NCBI GenBank assembly: GCA_963789225.1
Contig: CAWBKD010000022.1
Coordinates: 1-64,000, forward strand
DNA: 64,000 nucleotides
Origin: Palsa-504 sp963789225
Lineage (GTDB): Bacteria > Actinomycetota > Actinomycetes > Streptosporangiales > Streptosporangiaceae
Direction of reading: 5' to 3'
The position numbers were made by a program, and so were the translations under genes. Positions 1 through 8,458 of this stretch are shown one piece after another (the first letter of the stretch is position 1; each line of letters begins with the position of its first letter). The notes beneath the pieces are model-generated. The model saw nothing but the letters and a program-made list of their open reading frames with translations. It did no database searches and was not told where the DNA came from.

Positions 1-1126
1 TCAGCACCTCCGCCAGCCCGCGGGCGATGGTGGACTTACCGGAACCCGACAGGCCCGTGAAGAAGACGGCCAGGCCGCGCTCGGCTCGGGGCGGGCGGGC
101 CCGCCGCAGCTCACGGGCCACGCCCGGCGGAGCGAACCAGGAAGGGACCTCGGCTCCCGAGTCGAGTAGCGCGCCGAGCTCGGAGTCGGTCAGCTCGTCG
201 CGCTCGGCCCCCGGCTCGATCAGGCCGAGCGGCCGCCAGACCTCCGAGCGCGGATCGTAGGCCCACTCGCCGGCGCGGATGACCGGAATCGGCACCCCGG
301 CCAGGGCCAGCGTGCCGTTCTTCTGGCCGCCCGGGGCACCGGCCTGCTCCAGCACCCCCAGCGCGTCGACCAGCAGGTGCGTGGCCCCGTAGGCGGCGGC
401 CACGACCGCGTGAGCGCGCAGGTCGGCGGCGGATCCGGCCTGGCGGCGGGCCAGCGGGACGGGGACGACGAGCGTGCCGGCGGGCAGGTACTGCCTGGCG
501 GCGAGCACGGCTCGGACCAGGGCCTCGGGCCGGGTGACGACCTCGGCAGGCCCGGTGACCAGGGGCAGCAGGAGCAGGCGCGCGTTCAGCTGGCCCGCGT
601 AGTGCCGTAGCTGTCCGATGTGGCGCTTGTTCAGCGGCCGCCGGGTGACGTAGGCCAGCACGTTGCCGTCGGCGAGTTCAGCTCGCACCTCGTCAGGCCG
701 CCGCCGCAGCGGCCGGAAGGGCCCGTGCTCAGGCTCCCGGAGCGCCATCACCGGCCCGGCCAGGCGCATGAGCAGAGGATCGACCGGATCGCCCGCGTCA
801 CCGGGCTCGTGGCGGATGCGCCGCTCGCGGATCGAGAGGACGGCCAGCGGCGAGCCTTCCTGGTCCTGCAAGACCAGATGATCGGCGTCCGGCGGGATGA
901 CCTCGGCGGGCACGTCGAGCGTCACGGGTACCGGCCAGACGGTGCCGTCGGCCAGCATCCCGCGCTCCGCCACCGCGGCGACGTCGGCGGCCCCCAGGTA
1001 GCCGCGCAGCGGCGCGAACACACCGGAGGCGAGCAGCTCGAGGTCGCCCAGCTGTGCCGCGTCGAGCGTGCACACCGGCCAGTCCGGTAGCGCCGCGGGC
1101 AGCTCAGGCGGGGGGTACGCAGTCAG
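1..1126 (-). CDS. Bifunctional sulfate adenylyltransferase / APS kinase (partial, runs off window)
   Basis: This gene makes APS from sulfate and ATP (ATP sulfurylase) and then phosphorylates it to PAPS (APS kinase), in cytoplasmic sulfate assimilation. About 375 residues are visible. The N-terminal part reads LDAAQLGDLELL then GVFAPLRGYLG, the ATP-sulfurylase opening; RRPLNKRH is the nucleotide-site region. The kinase P-loop FTGLSGSGKST begins about 16 codons before the window edge, and the rest of the kinase domain is outside. No ATG, GTG or TTG lies between the upstream in-frame stop and the conserved N terminus. The best start is CTG at 1126, with GGAGG at 1132-1136 five bases upstream; the next option is GTG at 1075, which would cut into the conserved start. 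It is divergent from mfd. Function is well supported; the CTG start is inference. Confidence 0.85.
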   Translation of the reverse strand, partial: MTAYPPPELPAALPDWPVCTLDAAQLGDLELLASGVFAPLRGYLGAADVAAVAERGMLADGTVWPVPVTLDVPAEVIPPDADHLVLQDQEGSPLAVLSIRERRIRHEPGDAGDPVDPLLMRLAGPVMALREPEHGPFRPLRRRPDEVRAELADGNVLAYVTRRPLNKRHIGQLRHYAGQLNARLLLLPLVTGPAEVVTRPEALVRAVLAARQYLPAGTLVVPVPLARRQAGSAADLRAHAVVAAAYGATHLLVDALGVLEQAGAPGGQKNGTLALAGVPIPVIRAGEWAYDPRSEVWRPLGLIEPGAERDELTDSELGALLDSGAEVPSWFAPPGVARELRRARPPRAERGLAVFFTGLSGSGKSTIARGLAEVL

Positions 1127-1332
1127 CTGTGCCTCCGAGCAGACGTTGACTCTGGCTTTCTTATCACGTCACGCACGTCATCGTGCGCACCAGTCATGGG
1201 CCCATGGCGCGGGGCGTAGACTGGAGGGCGCTAGGCGGGGAGCCGGATGAACCGAAATCCGGCCGATTCATGCTGCCCGGACTCAAGTCCTGGCTGCAAG
1301 GACACCAGAAAGACCGCGATCACAGGGACGTC
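1127..1332. promoter_or_regulatory. Divergent intergenic region between sat-cysC and mfd
   Basis: These 206 bases separate two divergent genes and must hold both promoters unless mfd is read from further away. The stretch tcacgtcacgcacgtcatcg near 1165-1184 contains repeated cacgtca/acgtca units that could be an operator. No clear -35/-10 pair was seen. The assignment rests on position only. Confidence 0.3.
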
Positions 1333-1450
1333 ATGAGCCTCGCCGGATTGCTCACCATCCTCGACGATGACCCGCAGCTACGTAACGCAGTCTCACGCGC
1401 CGAACGCGAGGCCGGCCTCTCCCGGCGACCGGGCGGGGGCCCACCGCGCT
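1333..1450 (+). other. mfd: Out-of-frame N-terminal codons of mfd (apparent -1 frameshift)
   Basis: ATG 1333 opens a frame reading MSLAGLLTILDDDPQLRNAV, the usual start of actinobacterial Mfd proteins, but that frame is not the frame of the rest of the gene. The main frame, just before its first usable start, reads GEDLIAPPSLRPVLAAAL, which continues the same family alignment. Moving from the first frame to the second needs a -1 shift (one missing base), most likely in the G/C run at about 1430-1443. Joined, the protein would be about 1,212 residues, the family's normal size. It could be a real mutation or an assembly error in a homopolymer. Confidence 0.7.
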
Positions 1451-1481
1451 CGCCGGAGAGGATCTCATCGCCCCGCCGTCG

Positions 1482-4400
1482 TTGCGGCCCGTGCTGGCCG
1501 CGGCCCTGACGGAGCCGGCCCAGGCCCGGTTTGTCCTCGCGGTGACCGCCACCGCGCGGGAGGCGGACGACCTGACGGCCGCGCTCGGCTCGTTTCTGCC
1601 GGCCAATTCCGTGGCTTCCTTCCCGGGCTGGGAGACCCTGCCGCACGAGCGGCTGTCACCGCAATCCGATACGGTCGGGCGGCGCATCGCCGTGCTGCGC
1701 CGGCTCGCGCACCCGGCCGAGGCGGGCCAGCCGAACGGGCCGCTCGCGGTCGTGGTGGCGCCGGTACGGAGCCTGCTGCAACCCATCGTGGCCGGGCTCG
1801 GCGATCTCGAACCGGTCAGCCTCCAGGTGGGCCAGGACTGTGAGCTCGATGATCTGCTGGCCAGGCTGGTCGAGATCGGCTACGCGCGCGCCAACCTGGT
1901 CACCGCGCGCGGCGAGATCGCCGTCCGCGGCGGCATCGTGGACGTGTTCCCGCCCACCGAGGAACACCCGCTGCGGGTCGAGTTCTTCGGCGACACGATC
2001 GAGGAGATCCGGTACTTCAAGGTCGCCGACCAGCGCAGCATCGGTGCCGCGGACGGCGGGCTCTGGGCACCGCCCTGCCGGGAGCTGCTGCTCACCCCGG
2101 CGGTCAGGGACCGGGCCAAGGAGCTGGCCGACGCCCATCCCGCCCTGACCGACATTCTCGGCAAGCTGGCCGAGGGGATCCCGGTCGAGGGCATGGAGGC
2201 GTTCGCGCCCGTGCTCGCCGACCGGATGGAGCTGCTCATCGACTACGTTCCCGCCGGTGGCCTCGTGCTCGCCTGTGACCCCGAACGGATTCGCGCCCGC
2301 GCCGAGGAACTGGTGCGGACCAGCCAGGAGTTCCTCGAGGCGTCGTGGGTGAACGCCGCCGCGGGGGGGGAGGCGCCCATCGACCTGGGGTCCTCGGCGT
2401 TCCAGCCCATCGCCAGGATCAGGGCGGCAGCGGCCGCGCTCGGCCTGGCCTGGTGGACGATCGCGCCGTTCGGTGTGACCGACGCTCAAGCCGACGAGGC
2501 CGCGGTGCAGGATGCCGGGAGCCCGGAACGTTCACCGTTCCGCATCAATGCCTCGCTCGCGCCGGCGTACCGCGGGGATACGGCCCGCATGATGACGGAC
2601 GTGCGGAGCTGGCTGGGGGATGACTGGCGGGTCGTGCTGGTCACCGAGGGGCACGGTCCCGCCCAGCGGCTGGCCGAGATGCTCCGCGGCGAAGGAATCG
2701 GCGCCCGCACGCAAGACCTCGACGTGGTGCCGGAGCCCGGCGTCCCCTACGTGACGACCGCCCGCCTCGAGAACGGCTTCGTCTGGCCCGCGGTCAAGGT
2801 GGCGCTGCTCACCGAGAGCGACCTCGCCGGGCACCCGGCCGGGCTGCCGACCACCAGGGACATGCGGCGGATGCCGAGCAGGCGGCGCGGCGGCGTGGAC
2901 CCGCTCCAGCTCAAGGCCGGCGACTACGTGGTGCACGAGCAGCACGGGGTCGGCCGCTACGTGGAGATGACCTCCAGGACGGCGGCGGGCGCCACCAGGG
3001 AGTACCTGGTCATCGAGTACGCCCCGGGCCGGCGGGGCCAGCCGCCCGACCGGCTCTACGTGCCCACCGACCAGCTCGACGAGGTGACCAAGTACTCCGG
3101 AGGCGAAGCGCCGACCCTGCACCGGCTCGGCGGGGCCGACTGGGCCAAGGCCAAGGGCCGGGCCCGCAAGGCCGTCCGGCAGATCGCCTCCGAGCTGATC
3201 CGGCTGTACTCGGCCCGGATGGCCTCACCCGGCTTCGCGTTCGGGCCGGACACCCCCTGGCAGCGCGAGCTGGAGGACGCGTTCCCCTACGTCGAGACCC
3301 CTGACCAGCTCGGTGCCATCGACGAGGTCAAGCACGACATGGAACGGCCGGTCCCGATGGATCGGCTGATCTGCGGCGACGTCGGATACGGCAAGACGGA
3401 GATCGCGGTGCGCGCCGCGTTCAAGGCGGTGCAGGACGGCAAGCAGGTCGCCGTGCTGGTCCCGACCACGCTGCTGGTCCAGCAGCATTACTCGACCTTC
3501 TCCGAGCGGTACGCCCCGTTCCCCGTGACGGTCAGGCCCCTGTCGCGATTCCAGGACGCGGCCGAGACGGCCGAGACCTTGCGCGGCCTGGCCGACGGCA
3601 CGGTGGACGTGGTCATCGGCACGCACAAGCTGCTGTCCCCCGAGACGCGGTTCGCCCGGCTCGGCCTGATCATCATCGACGAGGAACAGCGGTTCGGCGT
3701 GGAGCACAAGGAATACCTCAAGCGGCTGCGCACCGAGGTGGACGTGCTCGGCATGTCGGCTACGCCCATCCCGCGGACGCTGGAGATGGGCGTCGCCGGG
3801 ATCAGGGAGATGTCGACCATCCTCACGCCGCCGGAGGAGCGGCACCCGGTGCTCACCTTCGTCGGCACCTACGACGATAAGCAGGTCGCCGCCGCGATCA
3901 GGCGCGAGCTGCTGCGTGACGGCCAGGTCTTCTACGTGCACAACCGGGTCAGCTCGATCAGGCGGGCCGCCGCGCGGGTCGCCGAGCTCGTCCCGGAGGC
4001 GCGGATCGGCGTCGCGCACGGGCAGATGAACGAGCACGAGCTGGAACAGATCATGGTCGACTTCTGGGAGCGGAACTACGACGTACTGGTCGCGACCACG
4101 ATCGTGGAGTCCGGCCTCGATATCCCGAACGCCAACACGCTCATCATCGACCGGGCCGACGTGTACGGCCTGTCTCAGCTGCACCAGCTCCGCGGCCGGG
4201 TGGGCCGCGGCACCGAGCGCGCCTACGCCTATTTCCTCTACCCGCCGGAGCACGCCCTGACCGAGACGGCCCACGAGCGGCTGGCCACCGTGGCCCAGCA
4301 CACCGAGGCGGGCGCCGGCATGTACGTGGCCCTGAAGGACCTGGAGATCCGGGGCGCGGGAAACCTGCTCGGCGGCGAGCAGTCCGGGCACATCGCCGGG

Positions 4401-4970
4401 GTCGGGTTCGACCTGTACGTGCGGATGATCGGCGAGGCCGTCAACGAGCTGAAGGGTGACGGCCCGGCGGAAAAGCCGGAGGTCCGGGTGGAGCTGCCGG
4501 TCAACGCCCACATCCCGCACGACTGGGTGCCCGGCGAGCGGCTGAGGCTGGAGGCGTACACGCGGATCGCCGCGATCGACTCCGAGGCCGACGTCACCGC
4601 CGTCCGCGAGGAACTGTCCGACCGGTACGGCCAGCCACCCGAGCCGGTGCTCAACCTGCTCGAGGTGGCACGCCTGCGCGCCGCGGCGCGCCGGGCCGGG
4701 CTCACCGACATCACCGCGGCCGGTCAGCACATCAGGTTCACCCCGGTCGTCCTGCCCGATTCCCGGGAGGTCCGGGTGCAGCGGCTGTACCCCAAGACGG
4801 TGCTGAAACCCGCGGTGCGTACGATGCTCGTACCGGTACCGAGAGTCCCCCGCGGCGCCCAGCCGCCACGAGATACTGCGGGCAAACCGCCGTTGCGGGA
4901 TGCCGAACTGCTGGCCTGGTGCGCTGAGGTGATCCAGTCGGTACTGTCTGACCTACCGCCTGTCGTGTGA
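1482..4970 (+). CDS. mfd: Transcription-repair coupling factor Mfd
   Basis: Mfd is an ATP-driven DNA translocase that removes RNA polymerase stalled at lesions and recruits UvrA. The uninterrupted frame from TTG 1482 gives 1162 residues. Order of parts: UvrB-like damage-recruitment region (roughly 1-330); CarD-like RNA-polymerase-interaction domain starting at LKAGDYVVHEQHGVGRYVE (about 480); helicase core with Walker A CGDVGYGKTE (about 631), DEEQ box IIIDEEQRFG (about 731), GLDIPNANTLIID and LHQLRGRVGRG; and a C-terminal TRCF domain. TTG 1482 is only the first start left in this frame; the real N terminus is probably at 1333 in another frame (see separate entry). The stop overlaps the region of the next gene's start, so coupling is likely. 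Confidence 0.95.
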   Translation: MRPVLAAALTEPAQARFVLAVTATAREADDLTAALGSFLPANSVASFPGWETLPHERLSPQSDTVGRRIAVLRRLAHPAEAGQPNGPLAVVVAPVRSLLQPIVAGLGDLEPVSLQVGQDCELDDLLARLVEIGYARANLVTARGEIAVRGGIVDVFPPTEEHPLRVEFFGDTIEEIRYFKVADQRSIGAADGGLWAPPCRELLLTPAVRDRAKELADAHPALTDILGKLAEGIPVEGMEAFAPVLADRMELLIDYVPAGGLVLACDPERIRARAEELVRTSQEFLEASWVNAAAGGEAPIDLGSSAFQPIARIRAAAAALGLAWWTIAPFGVTDAQADEAAVQDAGSPERSPFRINASLAPAYRGDTARMMTDVRSWLGDDWRVVLVTEGHGPAQRLAEMLRGEGIGARTQDLDVVPEPGVPYVTTARLENGFVWPAVKVALLTESDLAGHPAGLPTTRDMRRMPSRRRGGVDPLQLKAGDYVVHEQHGVGRYVEMTSRTAAGATREYLVIEYAPGRRGQPPDRLYVPTDQLDEVTKYSGGEAPTLHRLGGADWAKAKGRARKAVRQIASELIRLYSARMASPGFAFGPDTPWQRELEDAFPYVETPDQLGAIDEVKHDMERPVPMDRLICGDVGYGKTEIAVRAAFKAVQDGKQVAVLVPTTLLVQQHYSTFSERYAPFPVTVRPLSRFQDAAETAETLRGLADGTVDVVIGTHKLLSPETRFARLGLIIIDEEQRFGVEHKEYLKRLRTEVDVLGMSATPIPRTLEMGVAGIREMSTILTPPEERHPVLTFVGTYDDKQVAAAIRRELLRDGQVFYVHNRVSSIRRAAARVAELVPEARIGVAHGQMNEHELEQIMVDFWERNYDVLVATTIVESGLDIPNANTLIIDRADVYGLSQLHQLRGRVGRGTERAYAYFLYPPEHALTETAHERLATVAQHTEAGAGMYVALKDLEIRGAGNLLGGEQSGHIAGVGFDLYVRMIGEAVNELKGDGPAEKPEVRVELPVNAHIPHDWVPGERLRLEAYTRIAAIDSEADVTAVREELSDRYGQPPEPVLNLLEVARLRAAARRAGLTDITAAGQHIRFTPVVLPDSREVRVQRLYPKTVLKPAVRTMLVPVPRVPRGAQPPRDTAGKPPLRDAELLAWCAEVIQSVLSDLPPVV

Positions 4971-4984
4971 GAAGGGACATTCCG

Positions 4985-5671
4985 GTGCTCCGGAGGCTTA
5001 TCAAGGTGTCCGTCGCCGTCCTCGGCGTCGGGCTCGCGGTAACCGCGTGCGGCCGGGTCGAGATGGGTGCCGCGGCGATCGTGGGCAACCAGCGGATCAC
5101 GATCGCGAACCTCGACACCGAGGTCACCAACCTCAGCCAGTCCGCCAAGCAATACCCGGGCGTCGTCAACCTGACCGCGACCCAGGAGACGCAAGAGGCG
5201 CTCAGCTGGCTGGTCCGGTTCCAGATCAACGAGGAACTCGCCCGGCAGGACGGCATCACGATCTCGACCGCGCAGGGGCAGGCCGGGCTCAACGAGCTCT
5301 ACAGCGCGGCCAAGTCCGAGGCCGAGTCAGAGGGCCTGACGAACGTCACCCTCAACCTGATCATGGCCGCCAACGGGATCCCGCCGAACATGTACGCCGA
5401 GCTCGGCCGTTACCAGGCCATCGAGACGCAGTTCGTCGAGAACGCCAACGGCGGCACGATACCCACGTCGAGCGCGGCCCAGACGGCCGTCACCACGAAG
5501 TTCCAGCACGCGCAATGCGTGGCGGCCAAGACCCTGAACATCCTCGTCAACCCGCAGTTCGGCCGGATGGACTACTCCACCTACCTGGTAGTCTCCTCGC
5601 CGGTCACGGTGTCGCGGCCCGAAGGACCCGCCGCGAAGCCGGCTCTTTCCGGGCTGGCGCCCGCTTGCTGA
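4985..5671 (+). CDS. SurA N-terminal-like lipoprotein
   Basis: This is a 228-residue exported lipoprotein with a SurA/peptidyl-prolyl-isomerase-type N-terminal chaperone domain, expected to help fold exported proteins at the outer face of the membrane. The N terminus has basic residues (LRRLIK), a hydrophobic stretch and the lipobox VTAC followed by GRVEMGAAAIVGNQRIT, the start of the SurA_N domain. GTG 4985 is preferred because GAAGGGA (4971-4977) lies seven bases upstream; GTG 4967 in the same frame overlaps the mfd stop and has no such site. Genes like this commonly sit between mfd and mazG in actinobacteria. No parvulin catalytic domain is visible, so isomerase activity is unlikely. Confidence 0.8.
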   Translation: MLRRLIKVSVAVLGVGLAVTACGRVEMGAAAIVGNQRITIANLDTEVTNLSQSAKQYPGVVNLTATQETQEALSWLVRFQINEELARQDGITISTAQGQAGLNELYSAAKSEAESEGLTNVTLNLIMAANGIPPNMYAELGRYQAIETQFVENANGGTIPTSSAAQTAVTTKFQHAQCVAAKTLNILVNPQFGRMDYSTYLVVSSPVTVSRPEGPAAKPALSGLAPAC

Positions 5672-6633
5672 TCGTCATCGCGACCAGCCCGCGGGTGGCG
5701 CCCGGGTTGCTCAGCTGGCCGGCCTGGGAGGCGCTGCGCTCCGCGACCGCGATACTCGCGCCGCTGGGCCACCCTCAGTTGCCCGCCCTCGACGAGGCGG
5801 GGATCGCCTACCGGGTGATCGAGGAGCCAGGCGTCGACGGGCTCGCGCCGGACGCAGTTGTGGTGTGGCTGCCCCGGCCGGGTGATGACCCGCCGCTCCC
5901 GTCAGGTGCCCGGCTGATGCACGGCTCGGCCGACCTGCCGGGCGCTCACCTGATCGACCTGGTCGCCACCATGGACCGGCTGCGCGTGGAATGCCCGTGG
6001 GATGCCCGCCAGACCCATGCCTCGCTCGCGCCGCACCTGCTCGAGGAGCCGTACGAGGCCCTGGAGGCCTTCGAGTCTGGTGATGAGCGGGCCTTCCGCG
6101 AGGAGCTCGGGGACGTGCTGCTGCAGGTGGTGTTCCACGCGCGCATCGCGGCCGAGCGCAACGACGGCACCGGGTACACGATCGACGATGTCGCGGACGG
6201 GATCGTGGACAAGCTGGTCCGGCGGCATCCGCACGTGTTCGGGGATGTCACCGTCTCCGGTGCCGATGAGGTCAAGCGCAACTGGGACGCGATCAAGCGG
6301 GAAGAGAAGAAAGCGCAGGCCGAACGGCGGGCTGGGGCCGGGGCCGGGCAGGCCACTCCGTCCGCGCTGGATGGGGTGCCGTTCGCGCAGCCCGCTCTCG
6401 CGCTGGCCGCGCAGCTGCAGCGCCGGGCGGCCAGGGCGGGCGTGCCGGAAGAGCTAGCGCGCCCGGATGGTGATCCTGGGGTCGGCGAGTTGGCCCGACT
6501 CGGCCAGGAAATCGGGTGGGAGCTGTTCCGGATCGTCGCCAGGGCCCGTGAGGCGGGCCGCGACCCCGAGATGGAACTGCGTGCGGTCGCGCGCCGCTAC
6601 CAGGAGCTTGTGCGGGCCTGGGAGCGTTCGTAG
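5665..6633 (+). CDS. mazG: Nucleoside triphosphate pyrophosphohydrolase MazG
   Basis: MazG hydrolyses non-canonical NTPs to NMP plus PPi in the cytoplasm. The 322-residue protein has the actinobacterial N-terminal extension (IATSPRVAPGLLSWPAWEAL) and then the MazG domain with VECPWDARQTH, the metal-binding EEPYEALEAF and EELGDVLLQVVFHA helices, and the downstream GDVTV and VKRNWDAIK segments. The likely start is TTG 5665, giving a 7-base overlap with the stop of the lipoprotein gene and suggesting translational coupling; no strong ribosome site is seen, and GTG codons a few residues in are alternatives. The frame stays open much further upstream, but that part overlaps the lipoprotein gene and is not real. 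This is the last core gene before the polysaccharide island. Confidence 0.92.
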   Translation: MLIVIATSPRVAPGLLSWPAWEALRSATAILAPLGHPQLPALDEAGIAYRVIEEPGVDGLAPDAVVVWLPRPGDDPPLPSGARLMHGSADLPGAHLIDLVATMDRLRVECPWDARQTHASLAPHLLEEPYEALEAFESGDERAFREELGDVLLQVVFHARIAAERNDGTGYTIDDVADGIVDKLVRRHPHVFGDVTVSGADEVKRNWDAIKREEKKAQAERRAGAGAGQATPSALDGVPFAQPALALAAQLQRRAARAGVPEELARPDGDPGVGELARLGQEIGWELFRIVARAREAGRDPEMELRAVARRYQELVRAWERS

Positions 6634-6679
6634 CAACTCGGGTGCAAATCGGTTGCTTTATTCTGATCTGTCCGTTTCT

Positions 6680-6703
6680 CCAACGTTCTTCAACGTACGT
6701 TGG
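6680..6703. promoter_or_regulatory. Operator-like repeat upstream of the wbaP-type gene
   Basis: CCAACGT at 6680-6686 and ACGTTGG at 6697-6703 form a perfect 7-bp inverted repeat. CAACGT also recurs directly at 6691-6696, exactly 10 bases (one helical turn) after its first copy. The site sits about 115-135 bases before the first gene of the polysaccharide island. A regulator-binding role is inferred from symmetry and position. Confidence 0.4.
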
Positions 6704-6815
6704 TGATTCGTGCACGGGAATGTATCGGGCAAGTCACGACCTGTGCGCGTAAACTGTTTTATTGCGGTACGCGTCTCCTATGCGGGAGATCACGTACTGA
6801 CTTGGGAGCGGGAGC

Positions 6816-8306
6816 GTGGGAGTACCGAGCATGCTGGGTGCTGCCCGCGGGGGGTGGGATCGCATGGCTGGTTTTGCCGTTGCCCAGGAACGTTACGGGC
6901 GGCAGCGCGTAAGGCGTTCGGCCGGGTGGGCGAAGGATTACCTGCGCAGGGCCGCCGTGGTGGATCTCGGCTGCGCCGTCCTGGGCGTGTTCGCCGCGGT
7001 CCAGCTTCGCTTCGGCAATGACGTCACGGGAACCTATGTAGCCTTGAGCCTCGCGTTGCCGGTGCTCTGGATCGCCGCCCTTTGGCTCGCCGGAGGGTAC
7101 GACGTTCGCTTCGTCGGGACCGGTTCGGACGAGTTCCGCAAGGTCCTGAACGCCGGGGTGGGCCTCACCGCGGCGATCGCGCTCTTCTCGTATACCGTCA
7201 ACCTCCAGCTGTCGCGCGGGTACGTGGTGATTGCCCTGCCCAGCGTCACGCTGTTCGATCTGGTCGCCAGGTACGCGCTTCGCAAGCGACTGCACAGGCG
7301 GCGAGCATCTGGATTGTGCCTGCTCAGCGTGGTGGTGGTAGGCCATGAGCCGGCGGTGGCCGATCTGATAAAGGAATTGGGGCGAGATCGGTACCACGGG
7401 CTGACGGTGGTCGGCGCCTGCGTGGCGCAGCCATCGGGATGCGGCGAGGTCGCCGGGGTGCCGGTGTGCGGAGGACTGGACGATGTCGCGGCCGCCGTGG
7501 ACAAATACGGCGCGGACACCGTAGCCGTGCTCGCCTGCCCGGAAATGGACGGCATCAGGCTCCGCAGCCTGGCCTGGGAACTGGAGAAAACCGGTACCGA
7601 CCTGTGCGTCTCGCCCGCGCTGCTCGACGTCGCAGGCCCGCGGACAACGATCAGGCCGACGGCGGGGCTCACTCTTCTGCACGTGGATCATCCGCAGCTG
7701 ACCGGCATCCCCTCGGTCCTTAAGGATCTATTCGACCGGTGTGCCGCAGCCGCGGGGCTGATCCTGCTCTTCCCGCTGATGGCCCTTCTGGGCGTGACGA
7801 TCTGGCTCCATGACCGTGGGCCGGTGCTGTTCACGCAGGTCAGGGTGGGCAAGGACGGGCAGGTGTTCAAGATCTACAAGTTCCGCACCATGGTCGTGGA
7901 CGCCGAGCAGCGCAAGGCGCAGTTGATGGTCACTAACGACCTCGACGGTGTCCTGTTCAAGCTGCGCAGGGATCCCCGCATTACCAAGGTGGGAGCATAT
8001 TTGCGGAATTGGTCAATCGATGAGCTACCGCAACTTGTCAATGTGCTCCTCGGGCATATGTCTCTGGTGGGACCGCGGCCGGCGCTTCCGGACGAGGCAG
8101 CCCTATACGCCGATCATGTCCGGCGCAGGCTCGTGGTCAAGCCAGGCCTGACCGGCCTCTGGCAGGTGAACGGACGGTCAGATCTGTCCTGGGAAGAATC
8201 GGTGCGGCTCGACCTGCGCTACGTCGAGAACTGGTCGTTCGCCCTGGACGTGCAGATTATGTGGAAGACGATCGCAGTACTTATTCGGAGGTCGGGCGCG
8301 TATTGA
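6816..8306 (+). CDS. Polyprenyl-phosphate sugar-1-phosphate transferase (WbaP/CpsE-type initiator)
   Basis: This integral membrane enzyme starts polysaccharide synthesis by moving a sugar-1-phosphate from a UDP-sugar to undecaprenyl phosphate. The 496-residue protein has an N-terminal multi-helix region (about residues 40-150), a Rossmann-like soluble domain (about 165-290), one more membrane segment near 305-330 (AAGLILLFPLMALLGVTIWL), and the catalytic sugar-transferase domain with YKFRTMVVDAE, SIDELPQLVNVLLG, MSLVGPRPALP and VKPGLTGLWQVNGRS. GTG 6816 has GGGAG (6804-6808) seven bases upstream; ATG 6831 is an alternative. It is the first gene of the island and is followed by a sigma factor gene. 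Which sugar is used (Glc, Gal or other) cannot be read from the sequence. Confidence 0.92.
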   Translation: MGVPSMLGAARGGWDRMAGFAVAQERYGRQRVRRSAGWAKDYLRRAAVVDLGCAVLGVFAAVQLRFGNDVTGTYVALSLALPVLWIAALWLAGGYDVRFVGTGSDEFRKVLNAGVGLTAAIALFSYTVNLQLSRGYVVIALPSVTLFDLVARYALRKRLHRRRASGLCLLSVVVVGHEPAVADLIKELGRDRYHGLTVVGACVAQPSGCGEVAGVPVCGGLDDVAAAVDKYGADTVAVLACPEMDGIRLRSLAWELEKTGTDLCVSPALLDVAGPRTTIRPTAGLTLLHVDHPQLTGIPSVLKDLFDRCAAAAGLILLFPLMALLGVTIWLHDRGPVLFTQVRVGKDGQVFKIYKFRTMVVDAEQRKAQLMVTNDLDGVLFKLRRDPRITKVGAYLRNWSIDELPQLVNVLLGHMSLVGPRPALPDEAALYADHVRRRLVVKPGLTGLWQVNGRSDLSWEESVRLDLRYVENWSFALDVQIMWKTIAVLIRRSGAY

Positions 8307-8458
8307 CAGATATCTGCCGATGGCATCGTCGTCCACGCGGCGAGTCAGATTTTCTACGGCGTTCTACCTGAAATCTCGTTACTGCGCTTTGTTGACCGGC
8401 TTTTCGCGAAGTCGTGAAAGGTGCGGTCGGTTTGCGCTTTTGGATATAGGGAGGGCCG
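8307..8458. promoter_or_regulatory. Intergenic region before the sigma factor gene
   Basis: This 152-base spacer separates the initiating transferase from the sigma factor gene and probably carries the latter's promoter. It is AT-richer than its surroundings (for example gatatctgccgatggcat). AGGGAGGG at 8448-8455 is the likely ribosome site for GTG 8459. No convincing hairpin terminator was found. Confidence 0.3.

Noticed and set aside
1656..2489. 277-codon minus-strand frame opposite mfd
   Set aside because: It is a GC-driven shadow; the plus-strand frame carries the Mfd motifs.
3225..4730. 501-codon open frame on the minus strand opposite mfd
   Set aside because: It is antisense to conserved helicase domains, rich in His/Asp/Arg from high-GC third positions, and has no family resemblance.
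5047..5664. Upstream extension of the mazG frame
   Set aside because: It overlaps the whole lipoprotein gene and reads as low-complexity Arg/Gln/Pro; MazG similarity begins only near 5665.
6636..6662. GCAAC/GTTGC hairpin followed by TTTATT after mazG as a terminator
   Set aside because: The stem is only five base pairs with a long loop and an interrupted T-run; too weak to list as a terminator.
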